DNA of 64,000 nt from NCBI RefSeq assembly GCF_001570405.1, contig NZ_BBYM01000031.1:1-64000 (forward strand), read 5' to 3'. A program made the translations under genes and the position numbers. Below, piece after piece: positions 15,736 through 24,323 of the stretch (its first letter is position 1; each line of letters begins with the position of its first letter). The stretch is from Microtetraspora niveoalba. GTDB lineage: Bacteria; Actinomycetota; Actinomycetes; Streptosporangiales; Streptosporangiaceae. A model generated the notes under the pieces. That model made no database searches. It saw nothing but the letters and a program-made list of their open reading frames with translations, and was not told the DNA's origin.

Positions 15736-17682
15736 GTGCGGAGTCTGACGGGGAGCCCGACGCCATCGGAGCACGGCATCGGATCGTCGCTCCTGGCGGG
15801 GGAACGCGCACTGTACGGCGAGGGCGACCTGTGCACCGCCCGGCGCTGCTTCGACTCGGCCTACCGGGAAGCAGAGCGGTGCGATGACGGACCCGCGATG
15901 GCGCGTGCCGCTCTCGGGCTCGGCGGGCTGTGGGTGCACGAACATCGGACGGCCGCGGACGCGGCCGCCGTCCGGGCACGACAGCGCCACGCTCTGTCGA
16001 TCATCGCCCCGGATTCCGTGCTGGCGCTCCGGCTGCGCACGCGGCTGGCCGCTGAGGAGGACTACCGTACCGGCGGGCATGCCGCGGTCCTCGCCATGGT
16101 CGAGGAGGCGAGGAGCCGGGGTGACTCCGTCGCCCTGGCGGAGGCCCTGAACTTGGCTCATCACTGCGTGCTCGGCCCCGGAGACGGAGCCCTGCGGCTC
16201 GAACTCGCCCAGGAGCTGATCGCCACCGCGTCCAGGACGGCTCGCCGCAGCGATCTGCTGATGGGGTTGCTGTGGCGAACCGTCGATCTGTTCCTGGACG
16301 CGGATCCGCACGCCGGTCGCGGCCTGGCCGAACTTCGCGGCCTGCTGGCAGATCGAGACCATCTGGCCGCCGGGTTCGTGGCCGACGCGATCGAGGTGAT
16401 GCTCGCCATCCGGGGCGGCGGGTTCGGGCAGGCCGAAGCCCGGGCGGCCGCCTGTGCCGAGCGAGGCACGACGGCCGGCGACGTCGACGGGGCGGTGTGG
16501 CACGCCGGGCAGTTGGTCGCGATCCGCTGGTACCAGGGCCGTGTCGCCGAACTGCTTCCGATGTTGTCTGAGCTGGTGAACTCGCCCAAGCTCAGCGCCG
16601 TGGACAACTCCGGCTTCGCCGCACTGGCGGTCGCCGCGGCCTCGGCGGGAGATCGCCGTCAGGCGGTGGGCGCGCTGGCCAGATTGCGCGGCCCCGGCCT
16701 GGCGGGCCTGTCCAGATCCAGTAGCTGGCTGGTGGCGATGTACGGGGCCGTGGAGGCCGCCCACCTGGTCGGCGACGCGGAGATCTCGGCACAGGCGTAC
16801 GCGTTGCTCCGCCCCTTCGCGCGCCTACCGGTCATGGTCAGCCTCGGGGCCGCCTGCTTCGGTTCGGTACACCATACGCTCGGGGTGGCCTCGCTGACCT
16901 GCGGCGACGCCGGGAACGCGGTGGCGCATCTGGGCGCGGCCATCCGCGACAACTCGGCGCTGGGGCACTGGCCGGCGGTGACTCTGTCGCGATGGCGTCT
17001 GGGCCAGGCACTGCGGCTGCGTGACGGGCCCCGGGACGAGGCGGCCCGGGAGGAACACGCCATCGCCGTACGTGATGCGGCGGAGCTCGGCGTGGTACTG
17101 CCTTCCGAGGCGGGGCGGCGTCCGGTGATCCACGCGGGCGGTTCCGGCGTTTCCGGCGGGGCGGCCCAGGTGGTGATCCAGCGCCGGGGCGGGCGGTGGC
17201 GGGTCGAGATGGGCACGCGGGCCGTGCTGGTGGGCCACTGCGTCGGCATGCGGCACCTGGCGGTGCTGCTCGCCAACCCCGGACACGAGGTTTCCGCCAT
17301 CGACCTGGCCGCGGGCATGAAGGTGCTGACCGCCGGGGATGTCACCCCGGCCCAGCCGCTGCTGGACAACACGGCCAGGCAGGCGTACCGGGAGCGGTTG
17401 GTACGGCTGGCAGCCGAACTCGACGAACTCGGCCCGACCGGCGGGAGCGAACGCGCCTCCGCGTTGCGCGCCGAGCAGGATTGGCTGATCGCCGAACTCG
17501 GCCGGGCGACCGGTCTGGGGGGCCGGGCACGCGGATTCACCGGTGACCGGGAGCGGGCCCGGGTCTCCGTTGGGAAGGCGATCCGGCGCGCCCTCGATCG
17601 GATCAGCGAGGCGGACCCGGTCATCGGCGATGAGCTTCGTGCCACCGTACAGACCGGCGCCCGCTGCTGTTACCGTCCCTGA
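15736..17682 (+). CDS. TPR-containing regulator with C-terminal winged-helix domain
   Basis: 648 residues, GTG start. Residues about 20-430 are helical repeats of TPR type (LLAGERALYGEGDLCTARRCFDSAYREAER..., LAVAAASAGDRRQAVGALARL). The C-terminal part is the module seen at the end of many actinomycete AAA/TPR regulators: WRVEMGTRAVLVGHCVGMRHLAVLLANPGHEVSAIDLA, LLDNTARQAYRERLVRLAAELDEL and the winged-helix segment RARVSVGKAIRRALDRISEADPVIGDELRATVQTG. No nucleotide-binding domain is present. It lies between the two secreted-protein genes that carry the CGTTCCA repeats, so it is the best candidate for their regulator. Confidence 0.75.
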   Translation: MRSLTGSPTPSEHGIGSSLLAGERALYGEGDLCTARRCFDSAYREAERCDDGPAMARAALGLGGLWVHEHRTAADAAAVRARQRHALSIIAPDSVLALRLRTRLAAEEDYRTGGHAAVLAMVEEARSRGDSVALAEALNLAHHCVLGPGDGALRLELAQELIATASRTARRSDLLMGLLWRTVDLFLDADPHAGRGLAELRGLLADRDHLAAGFVADAIEVMLAIRGGGFGQAEARAAACAERGTTAGDVDGAVWHAGQLVAIRWYQGRVAELLPMLSELVNSPKLSAVDNSGFAALAVAAASAGDRRQAVGALARLRGPGLAGLSRSSSWLVAMYGAVEAAHLVGDAEISAQAYALLRPFARLPVMVSLGAACFGSVHHTLGVASLTCGDAGNAVAHLGAAIRDNSALGHWPAVTLSRWRLGQALRLRDGPRDEAAREEHAIAVRDAAELGVVLPSEAGRRPVIHAGGSGVSGGAAQVVIQRRGGRWRVEMGTRAVLVGHCVGMRHLAVLLANPGHEVSAIDLAAGMKVLTAGDVTPAQPLLDNTARQAYRERLVRLAAELDELGPTGGSERASALRAEQDWLIAELGRATGLGGRARGFTGDRERARVSVGKAIRRALDRISEADPVIGDELRATVQTGARCCYRP

Positions 17683-17704
17683 CGGCGGCCTGTCGGCCGC
17701 CGTC
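17681..17704. terminator. Bidirectional hairpin terminator
   Basis: Perfect 10-bp stem GACGGCGGCC / GGCCGCCGTC with a TGTC loop, starting in the stop codon of the TPR regulator and ending before the convergent gene at 17710. Confidence 0.8.
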
Positions 17705-17709
17705 ACCCG

Positions 17710-18219
17710 TCAAGCGGACTGGAACGTGCACCCCTTGGCTTCGCCGGTGGACATGACGACGAACTGCGCGGATGCGATCGCCTTCTTTCCGAAGTCTTCC
17801 TTGACCGCGTTCGCCCCTTCCTCCATGGAGTCGAGCACGGAGGCGAAACCATCGCACTCAGCCTGAGTTGCCGGTTTCATGCCTGGGAAGTTCGACCTGC
17901 CCGTGGCGGTGGCAACCGTACGTGCGTTGGATCCGCTGCCGGTCGTGGTGATCTTGCACCCCCGCCACTCGCCTACGGTGCGAACGGTGTCCGCCGAGGT
18001 CAGGAACCGCTTGGCCGCGGCGGGATCCTTGCTGCCCTCCGCCCACTGATTGAGCAGATCGATCGAGTACGCCATGGCGTCGCACCGGGACTGGGTCAAC
18101 GGCCCGGGGTCCTTGCCCAGCTTGCCGGTGGCGGTGGCTGTGGTGGCGGCCTGTGCGGCACCGCCGAAGGCCATCATCGTGGCCACCACGAGCGCGGTGG
18201 TCAGAACGCGTCTGTTCAT
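17710..18219 (-). CDS. Secreted hypothetical protein
   Basis: 169 residues from the ATG at 18219, chosen because GGAAGGTG lies six bases upstream. It has a signal peptide (MNRRVLTTALVVATMMAFGGAAQA). The mature region has four cysteines (SRCDAM, RGCKIT, AECDGF, KGCTFQ), fitting two disulfides, and repeated D/A-rich helices. No known family was recognised. Upstream lie three CGTTCCA repeats in 10-bp period and a small hairpin (AGTGCC/GGCACT). Shared promoter architecture with the 14863 gene suggests coordinated secretion, perhaps tied to the RiPP or the TPR regulator. Confidence 0.75.
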   Translation of the reverse strand: MNRRVLTTALVVATMMAFGGAAQAATTATATGKLGKDPGPLTQSRCDAMAYSIDLLNQWAEGSKDPAAAKRFLTSADTVRTVGEWRGCKITTTGSGSNARTVATATGRSNFPGMKPATQAECDGFASVLDSMEEGANAVKEDFGKKAIASAQFVVMSTGEAKGCTFQSA

Positions 18220-18264
18220 CTGATTCACCTTCCGTTTCGAGTGCCCGGCGGCACTCACCTGGAA

Positions 18265-18293
18265 GGCGTTCCAATCCGTTCCACCGCGTTCCA
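18265..18293 (-). promoter_or_regulatory. Triple CGTTCCA repeat, 10-bp period
   Basis: GGCGTTCCA, TCCGTTCCA and CGCGTTCCA follow each other at exact 10-bp spacing. The nearest copy is 45 bp upstream of the ATG at 18219. The core CGTTCCA is identical to the copies at 15203-15231. Confidence 0.65.
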
Positions 18294-18388
18294 GCGTCCC
18301 TCTGTCGCCGCCTCCCCTCCCGACTGAGCACCACAGCAGCTCACCGCATGTTTGCCCTTGGCCTTGGGGCAGGGTTCACACTCATCGC

Positions 18389-19204
18389 ATGGCTATCTCG
18401 AAACCGGCCGACTCGGCCTGGACCGGCATGGTGCCGGTCGACGACACGGCGCTGGCCGTGACCGACACCGGCGGCCCCGGCCGTCCCGTCGTCTATCTGA
18501 ACGGCGCCTACGCCGACCAGCGGCCCTGGCGGCCTGTGATCTCTGAACTCGGCAGCGGCTGGCGGCACATCACCTACGACGAGCGGGCCCGCGGCCGATC
18601 GAAGCGGTCGGCGGATTACTCCTTCGAGGCGTGCGTCCGTGATGTCGATGCCGTCCTTGCGGCGAGAGGTGTGGACCGGCCGCTGCTGGTCGGCTGGTCC
18701 TACGGCGCGGTGGTCGCGGTGCACTGGGCCGACCGGAATCCGGACCGCGTCCTGGGGGCGGTGTCCGTGGCCGGCGCTGTTCCGTACGGCTTGACCGGCG
18801 AGGATGGCCGTGAGCGCATCCGGCGCTTGTTCCGCCGGATGCGGTTGTTGATGCCGCTGGTGCGCACGCTGGGCCTGACCGCGCAGATGACCGCCGACCA
18901 GCACGCCGAGGTCAACATCGAGCTCAACGAGATCGCGGCCGCCCTCGCGACGGTCCTCGACCGCGTGACCTACCCGGTGCGGTACGTCCTGGCCACGGGT
19001 GCCGGCCTTGGCGGGAGCCAGGAGGAGATGGAGCAGGCACGCGCCTCACTCGATCCGGTGCTCGCCCGCAACCCGAACCTCCGGGTCAGCGCGAAGGTCG
19101 CGAGCAGCCACTCCCACATTCTGCGCAAGGACTTCCGGGCTGTGGCCGAGGCCGTACGCGAGACGGCAGCGGCCCATGACCGGGACGGTTCGTCGAGCCA
19201 ATGA
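18389..19204 (+). CDS. Alpha/beta hydrolase
   Basis: 271 residues with a canonical alpha/beta-hydrolase fold. The oxyanion region is VVYLNGAYADQRPW, a YDERARGRS strand-turn follows, the nucleophile serine is in LVGWSYGAV, and a late histidine lies in SSHSHILRKDF. No signal peptide. The substrate cannot be told. Its stop overlaps the ATG of a MerR gene remnant (ATGA). In related genomes such hydrolases often pair with a MerR regulator, so the remnant may once have controlled it. Confidence 0.85.
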   Translation: MAISKPADSAWTGMVPVDDTALAVTDTGGPGRPVVYLNGAYADQRPWRPVISELGSGWRHITYDERARGRSKRSADYSFEACVRDVDAVLAARGVDRPLLVGWSYGAVVAVHWADRNPDRVLGAVSVAGAVPYGLTGEDGRERIRRLFRRMRLLMPLVRTLGLTAQMTADQHAEVNIELNEIAAALATVLDRVTYPVRYVLATGAGLGGSQEEMEQARASLDPVLARNPNLRVSAKVASSHSHILRKDFRAVAEAVRETAAAHDRDGSSSQ

Positions 19205-19317
19205 CGGACGGGCTCACGGTAGGCCAGGCGGCGGCGTTCGTCGGCGCCACGGTGAAGACCATGGCCGAGGCGTTGATCTCGGCCGAGGCCGACAGCCTGT
19301 GCGGCGTGCGCGTCTAA
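19201..19317 (+). pseudogene. MerR-family regulator remnant
   Basis: 38 residues: MTDGLTVGQAAAFVGATVKT is the start of a MerR helix-turn-helix. It then jumps to MAEALISAEADSLCGVRV and a stop, so the recognition helix, dimerisation and effector parts are missing. Coupled by ATGA to the hydrolase gene. An internal deletion is the likely cause. Confidence 0.6.
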
Positions 19318-19422
19318 TCAATCGCATCGGCGAATGTCGAGCAGCGTGATCGCTGGACATGTCCGCTCCCCTGCATCCAGGCCGCTCATGACAAGCGCCG
19401 AATTGGCCTTCACACTGACGGC

Positions 19423-19614
19423 GTGGTCGCCCGAGAACAGGACGAACGCCTGGCCCATCATCTCCAGCAGGGCGGATGCGGGCACGTCACAACGAGCTTC
19501 GCTCAGGTCGCCCGCGTCATCGGCGAGGAGCTACCTGCCAGCGCCTGCAAGCGCTCAGCCTGGTGGGCCGGCGATCCCAAGCACGCGCAGGCCGTATGGC
19601 TCGACGTTGGCTAG
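19423..19614 (+). CDS. Small conserved-type protein (LPASA...WWA motif)
   Basis: 63 residues from a GTG. It contains LAHHLQQGGCGHVTTSFAQVARVIGEELPASACKRSAWWAGDPKHAQAVWLDVG. I recognise the pattern of actinomycete proteins with a C-terminal VTLSFAEVEAILG.LPASAR...WWANDP..H.QA..WL module, here nearly alone. No clear ribosome binding site is visible and the region around it is rich in remnants, so it could be the tail of a longer lost gene. Confidence 0.5.
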   Translation: MVAREQDERLAHHLQQGGCGHVTTSFAQVARVIGEELPASACKRSAWWAGDPKHAQAVWLDVG

Positions 19615-19616
19615 AG

Positions 19617-19900
19617 GACCGCGCGCTCGGCGACGACGAGTATGGGCAGCTCATCAAGGGTGGCCTGGAGCGGCCGGCCGAGCAGTTGGGTGAGGCCACC
19701 TGACAGGCCCACCGGGGTTGACGGCGACGGTGCCGGCAGCCGGGGCCGTGGCATCGGACCGGCGTATGAGGGCGTAGGCGACGGCGACGACACCGAGTGC
19801 CGGGTCGTCCTGTACGAGCGGGCGACTGATGGTGCCGCAGTCAACCAGGTGGCCGGGGCCGAGGGACACCAGGCCGGGGTGGTGGAGTCTTCGTCGAGCT
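19617..19900 (-). pseudogene. Alpha/beta-hydrolase (tripeptidyl-aminopeptidase-like) remnant
   Basis: The minus-strand frames read CGTISRPLVQDDPALGVVAVAYALIRRSDATAPAAGTVAVNPGGP, the N-terminal pattern of TAP-type hydrolases (CGTL.VPLDY...NPGGPG). After a frame change they read GLTQLLGRPLQATLDELPILVVAERAVL and stop. At least one frameshift is present, and everything after the second strand is missing. Confidence 0.6.
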
Positions 19901-19976
19901 CTACCCTCCTGGGTTGAGCCGGAGATCCTACCCACGCCAGAGGCGGCAGCCGTACCCGACCGGCACCGTGAACAGG

Positions 19977-21101
19977 GTGAAACGTGCACTCATCATCACC
20001 GCCCTGGCCCTCACGCTGGCCGGATGCGGCTTCACCCCACCGCAGCGCCTGACCGTCCCGAAGCCGACGGGCCCGCATCCGGTGGGGACCGTTTCGGTCC
20101 ACCTGGTCGACCGGTCCCGCCCGGATCCCTGGAACGGCTCCGGCCGGAAGCGGGAGCTGATGGTCAGCCTGTGGTACCCGGCCCGGGACGTGCGGGCCCA
20201 CCCGGTCGCCCCCTGGATGCCGAAGGCGGCGGCGGATCGGTACTTGGAGATGAACGACCTGGAGCCGGGCTCGCTGCTACTGGACAGGACCGACGGCCAC
20301 GAGGGCGCGCCCGTCGACGCGAGCCTGGGCAGGCTGCCGGTCGTCCTGTACTCGCCGGGCGCCAACGCCTCGCGCGCGTACGGGACCGGCGTCGTCGAGG
20401 AGCTGGCCAGCAAGGGGTACGCGGTGGTCACCGTCGATCACCCCTATGACGCGGCGGTGGTGGAGTTTCCCGGCGGCCGGGTGGAGACGGGCGGCGAGCT
20501 GACCGGCTTCGCCAAGGCGGTCGACGTCCGGGTGGCCGACGTGCGCTTCGTCCTGGACAGCCTGCCCTCCCTGGAGGAGAAGCTGCCCGGCCGTAACGGG
20601 AAGCCGCTCTTCGACCTCGCGCGGATCGGAATGTTCGGGCATTCGCTCGGCGGCGCGGCCACCTCCTCCGCCATGTACGCCGACCCGCGGATCAAGGCCG
20701 GGCTCGGCCTGGATGGCGCCGTCTTCGGCAAGGTCGCGCAGTCCAGCCTCGACCGGCCGTACATGGTGGTCGACACCGACGGGAAGGGCGGCATGGCGAC
20801 CAATCCGACGCTGCGCACCTTCTGGGACGGCCTGCGCGGCTGGCGGCTCAACGTGACGCTCAAGGGGGCGGCGCACAACTCCTTCGGCGACGACGTCCTG
20901 CTCATCCCCATGTCGGCCGGGCCGCTGGGGCTGAGCAAGGAGCAGCTCCAGGAGGTCGTCGGCACGATCCCGGCCGAGCGCGCGCTGGCCTTCCAGCGCG
21001 CCTACCCGCTGGCCTTCTTCGAGCAGAACCTGCGCGGCCGTCCGCAGGCGTTGCTGCAGGGCCCGTCACCCGCCTTCCCCGAGGTCTCCTACCGCCGCTG
21101 A
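19977..21101 (+). CDS. Lipoprotein alpha/beta hydrolase, PAF-acetylhydrolase-like
   Basis: 374 residues from GTG 19977 (MKRALIITALALTLAGCGF). A lipobox LAGC at about residue 17 predicts a lipid-anchored cell-surface protein. It has LMVSLWYPARDVR, then RLPVVLYSPGANASRAYGTGVVEELASKGYAVVTVDHPYDA. The nucleophile is in IGMFGHSLGGAATSSAM, and a histidine lies in GAAHNSFGDD. This is the pattern of platelet-activating-factor acetylhydrolase isoform II / dienelactone-type carboxylesterases. The 3' end overlaps the convergent regulator gene by 36 bp. Confidence 0.85.
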   Translation: MKRALIITALALTLAGCGFTPPQRLTVPKPTGPHPVGTVSVHLVDRSRPDPWNGSGRKRELMVSLWYPARDVRAHPVAPWMPKAAADRYLEMNDLEPGSLLLDRTDGHEGAPVDASLGRLPVVLYSPGANASRAYGTGVVEELASKGYAVVTVDHPYDAAVVEFPGGRVETGGELTGFAKAVDVRVADVRFVLDSLPSLEEKLPGRNGKPLFDLARIGMFGHSLGGAATSSAMYADPRIKAGLGLDGAVFGKVAQSSLDRPYMVVDTDGKGGMATNPTLRTFWDGLRGWRLNVTLKGAAHNSFGDDVLLIPMSAGPLGLSKEQLQEVVGTIPAERALAFQRAYPLAFFEQNLRGRPQALLQGPSPAFPEVSYRR

Positions 21102-21782
21102 TGGCCCCTGCCCGCCGGCCGTGACCACGCCGCCCTCGTAGGCGGCGATGACGAGCTGCGCCCGGTCGTGCGCGGCGAGCTTGGCCAGCAGGCTGCGGAT
21201 ATGGGTCTTGACCGTCGCCGGCCCGATGCCGAGCCGCTCGGCGATCTGCGGGTTGGTCAACCCTCGAGCCACCAGCGAGAGCACCTCCCGCTCCCGGCCG
21301 GACAACCGGGTCAGCCCCGCCGCCAGTCGGGCCGGGATTCCGGTGGGCTCGCGCCGGGCGAACTCCCCGATCAGCCGTGTGGTGACCGACGGGGCCAGCA
21401 GCGCCTGCCCCTCCCCCACGATGCGCAGCGCCTCCAGCAGGTCGCCCGGCCGGGTGTCCTTCAGCAGGAATCCGCTGGCTCCGGCCCGCAACGCCCCGTA
21501 GACGTACTCGTCGAGATCGAACGTGGTCAGCATCACCACCCGCGTCGCGGCGGTCATCGGGTCGGCCCGGATCAGCTCAGTGGCCTTGATCCCGTCGAGG
21601 CCGGGCATACGGACGTCCATGAGCACCAGGTCGGGCCGGAGGCCGCGGGCCAGTTCCACCGCCTGCTCCCCCGTCCCGGCCTCGCCGACGGCCTCCAGGT
21701 CGGGGGCGCTGTCGATCAGCCTGCGCAGCCCCGCGCGCAGCAACGCCTGGTCCTCGGCGACCAGCACCGTGAACGTGCTCAC
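21066..21782 (-). CDS. NarL/FixJ-family response regulator
   Basis: 238 residues. The receiver domain (VLVAEDQALLRAGLRRL) has the phospho-acceptor aspartate in LVLMDVRMPG. The C-terminal LuxR-type HTH reads LTRLSGREREVLSLVARGLTNPQIAERLGIGPATVKTHIRSLLAKL. It is translated with the upstream kinase by an ATGA overlap (21779-21782). The C-terminal tail runs past the convergent lipoprotein gene's stop. Confidence 0.95.
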   Translation of the reverse strand: MSTFTVLVAEDQALLRAGLRRLIDSAPDLEAVGEAGTGEQAVELARGLRPDLVLMDVRMPGLDGIKATELIRADPMTAATRVVMLTTFDLDEYVYGALRAGASGFLLKDTRPGDLLEALRIVGEGQALLAPSVTTRLIGEFARREPTGIPARLAAGLTRLSGREREVLSLVARGLTNPQIAERLGIGPATVKTHIRSLLAKLAAHDRAQLVIAAYEGGVVTAGGQGPSAAVGDLGEGG

Positions 21783-22930
21783 CTCTCATCCTCCCCGGAA
21801 CCGCCTGGCAACAGCAGCCTCGCGCGAACGGCGAAGCCGCCTCCGGGCTCCGGTCCCGCCGAGAACGTTCCGCCGTACAGGGTCACCCGCTCTTCCAGCC
21901 CGGCCAGCCCGTGGCCCCCCTCACGCGGCGCAGCACCCCCGCGACCGTCGTCGACGACCTCGACCACCAGCTCGCGCTCCGCACGGGTGCCGACCACCAC
22001 CCGACATCGGGCCGGGCCGGCGTGTTTGAGCACGTTGGTCAGCGACTCCTGCACGAGGCGATAGACGACGAGGGCCACCTCGTCGCCCAGCGCGGGGCCG
22101 GGCTCGACGTCGAGCTCCACCCGAACGTCGCCGGCCGGAATCGCCGCGACCAGCTCGCGCAGCGAGTCCAGCGTGTACGGCGGACCGTCCCGGTCCCCGG
22201 AGGCATCGCGCAGCAGACCGAGGAGGCGGCGCAGGTCCGCCAGCGCCTTCCGGCTGGTCTCCTCGATGATCGACAGGGCCTCACCCGCCTCCTCGGGGTG
22301 CGTGGCGGCGACGTGGTTGGCGATGCCGGCCCGCATGGAAATCAGGCTCATGCTGTGGGCGACGCTGTCGTGCACGTCACGAGCCATGCGCAGCCGTTCC
22401 GCCGCGGCCGCGGCCTGCGCCGACCGTGCGACGGCCTGCGCGGCGTACGCGCGCTGTTCCCGTACGGCAAGCCCGATCGTCCACGCCAGACCGAGCACCA
22501 GCCAGGCGAATCCGCACGCCGACGCCGCCTCGGCCCACGAGGGTGAGTCGATCGCGGCACCGGCGGCGGTCACGGCCAGCGCGGCCACCAGCGCCGCTAC
22601 CGCCGTCCGGCGTGCTTCCAGCAGCGCCACCGCGTGCAGCGCGACCGCCAAGGGCACGAACGCCTCCTCCCACCGGACGAACGGCGCGAACACCGCCGCC
22701 ACCAGGACCAGCGCGCAGACCGGGACCGGCCACCGGCGCCGCCCTGCCAGCGGCAGGCAGGCCAGCGCGATCATCGGCACGGCCGCATACGGCGACACTC
22801 CGGCGGACTCCGGCACCAGAACCGCCGGCACCGAGAACCCGGCGGCCAGGGCAACGGCCGCGAACGCGTCGACGGCGACCCAGTGTCCCGGTCGCAGCCT
22901 GCGCGCGATCAAGGGACGCCGTTCGGCCAT
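21779..22930 (-). CDS. NarL-type sensor histidine kinase
   Basis: 383 residues. Four to six membrane helices in the first 170 residues are followed by HisKA_3 (RLRMARDVHDSVAHSMSLISMRAGI, phospho-His in DVHD). The HATPase domain has LVQESLTNVLKHA, VEVVDDGRGG and GHGLAGLEERV. The sensory part is all membrane, without a large outside loop, so signals may be membrane-borne. Partner regulator is the next gene. Target genes are not evident; no transporter is adjacent. Confidence 0.93.
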   Translation of the reverse strand: MAERRPLIARRLRPGHWVAVDAFAAVALAAGFSVPAVLVPESAGVSPYAAVPMIALACLPLAGRRRWPVPVCALVLVAAVFAPFVRWEEAFVPLAVALHAVALLEARRTAVAALVAALAVTAAGAAIDSPSWAEAASACGFAWLVLGLAWTIGLAVREQRAYAAQAVARSAQAAAAAERLRMARDVHDSVAHSMSLISMRAGIANHVAATHPEEAGEALSIIEETSRKALADLRRLLGLLRDASGDRDGPPYTLDSLRELVAAIPAGDVRVELDVEPGPALGDEVALVVYRLVQESLTNVLKHAGPARCRVVVGTRAERELVVEVVDDGRGGAAPREGGHGLAGLEERVTLYGGTFSAGPEPGGGFAVRARLLLPGGSGEDER

Positions 22931-23095
22931 GCGCCCACCCTAGATGGGGCAGACCGGCAGGCGCCGCGGCCGAGGCCGTGAGCAGGTAGGACGCGCAGGC
23001 GTGATGGAGATCATGCAGTCTCAGCCAACTGGGACTTCGTACCTCAGCCCCAGTCCAACAGGCTGCGATGGTGACCGCCGAGCAGAGTGCTGATG

Positions 23096-23587
23096 TCAGG
23101 CAGGCAGATCACGCGTAGCGCCTGTGTCCGCTGTAAGTGATCCCAGCGCTGCCAAGCCGGACTCGACCGCCGCAGATTCCTGATCGAGCAGACTCCGCGC
23201 CCTGGTGCCCCAGTCGGCGTCTATTCGGAAGCTGTCCCCCTCGAACCTGGGGAACACATGCAGGTGAAAGTGGAAGACCTCCTGAAATGCAGCCTTCCCG
23301 TCCGCGAGGAAAACGTTCACGCCTTCACAGCGCAAACCAGAACGCCGCAGAGCCCGGCCCATCCGGTGGCCGACCCTCCATACGTGCGCGCTCGTCTCCT
23401 CATCAAGGTCTTCCAGTCCGACGGCGTGGACGCGCGGAATCACGAGGAGGTGGCCCGGAGTGACAGCCCCTACGTCCATAATTACCACTACGCGATCGTC
23501 GGCGTAAGGAACACTCGCCTCAGCCTCGCCACGAAGGATCGCGCAGAAAACGCAATCTGAACGAGCAAGATCTCCCATGCTCAACAT
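23096..23587 (-). CDS. HIT-family hydrolase
   Basis: 163 residues (or 160 from the internal ATG, MGDLARSDCVFC). It has DCVFCAILRGEAEAS, PGHLLVIPRVHAVGLEDLD, NVFLADGKAAFQEVFHFHLHVFPR with the histidine triad HFHLH, and an acidic C-terminus. HIT proteins hydrolyse nucleotide conjugates such as AMP-lysine, Ap4A or adenylylated metabolites. It stands alone between a two-component system and a remnant region. Confidence 0.92.
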   Translation of the reverse strand: MLSMGDLARSDCVFCAILRGEAEASVPYADDRVVVIMDVGAVTPGHLLVIPRVHAVGLEDLDEETSAHVWRVGHRMGRALRRSGLRCEGVNVFLADGKAAFQEVFHFHLHVFPRFEGDSFRIDADWGTRARSLLDQESAAVESGLAALGSLTADTGATRDLPA

Positions 23588-23904
23588 GGTGACAGCGACC
23601 GGCGTCTACAGCGAACACTTATAGCTCGCGCCAGCGATCACCTAAAGTCGAGATCGCGCCGTAACGCCGAGGCGACTGGTCAAGATGCCTACTGACGGCA
23701 ACAGCGCCGAACAACGCCTGCACGCCAGAGCTCCAGCCCAGACGGCGTGCCCGTGGCGTGCCCGTTAGGGGGTGATCAAGGGGGACCCGTGGGGAACCAC
23801 GTGTACTCATAGCACTTGCTCGCAGGTCGGCGTCTCCCCAGCTCAGCGACCAGATGCGTTAGAGACTTCCCAAGCTGACGTTGTCGCTGGAAGAGCGCCT
23901 GGTC
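23588..23904. other. Intergenic region with an 11-bp tandem duplication
   Basis: 317 bp without a supported gene. GGCGTGCCCGT occurs twice in tandem (23744-23765), followed by TAGGGGGTGATCAAGGGGGA. This GC/G-rich pattern reminds me of the 3' ends of actinomycete integrase genes, but no integrase residues can be read, so nothing is called. Confidence 0.45.
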
Positions 23905-24159
23905 TTATTCATCATCGTCGTCACTCGTGTATGCGTCGTATAGCTTGTGGCGGAGGAGATCGGTTCGGACGGTCAGGGCACCGAGAAGTTCCTCATCGCT
24001 CAGCCCGTCCGTGGTCCTGAAGGCCCATGAGGAGTGACCTTCCTCATCAAGGCACTTCACGAGAACTATCGCGCCCAGAGCGGTCCATCCTTGGGGAAGC
24101 GGGTAGACGTTGAGGCCATTCAGAGCCTGGCCTACGGGTACTTCCTTTTCCTCTGTCAC
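23905..24159 (-). CDS. Small hypothetical acidic protein
   Basis: 84 residues, GTG start with GGAGG five bases upstream; the GTGA overlaps the stop of the upstream cysteine-rich fragment. Sequence features are LNVYPLPQGWTALGAIVLVKCLDEEGHSSWAFRTTDGLSDEELLGALTVRTDLLRHKL and a terminal acidic run (SDDDDE). I recognise a hypothetical type found in actinomycetes, with no function known. Good codon usage and ribosome binding site support it. Confidence 0.65.
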   Translation of the reverse strand: MTEEKEVPVGQALNGLNVYPLPQGWTALGAIVLVKCLDEEGHSSWAFRTTDGLSDEELLGALTVRTDLLRHKLYDAYTSDDDDE

Positions 24160-24323
24160 GGAGCCTCCTGATGGCTGGTGGTGGCACGAATCGAAATGTG
24201 CTGCTCAAGCGCGTCGCAGCAAACATCGAAACCACCGATCCGGGGGCAGTCGACTTCACCGGCTCGCGGGCAGTAGTAGATGTCCGAACAGCCGCAGACG
24301 AAGAAACAGGAGTCGCTGGCGTT
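24156..24323 (-). pseudogene. Cysteine-rich small protein, 5' part lost
   Basis: The frame reads CFFVCGCSDIYYCPRAGEVDCPRIGGFDVCCDALEQH and ends at the TGA inside the GTGA that starts the 84-residue gene. Paired cysteines (CxC, CP, CP, CC) suggest a metal-binding or zinc-ribbon-like module. Upstream the frame enters IS256-type sequence and meets a TAA, so the true N-terminus was replaced by the insertion remnant. Confidence 0.5.

Noticed and set aside
23744-23765. GGCGTGCCCGT x2 tandem repeat read as an integrase 3' end or attachment site
   Set aside because: No tRNA or integrase residues are visible nearby; the resemblance is only to a general G-rich pattern.
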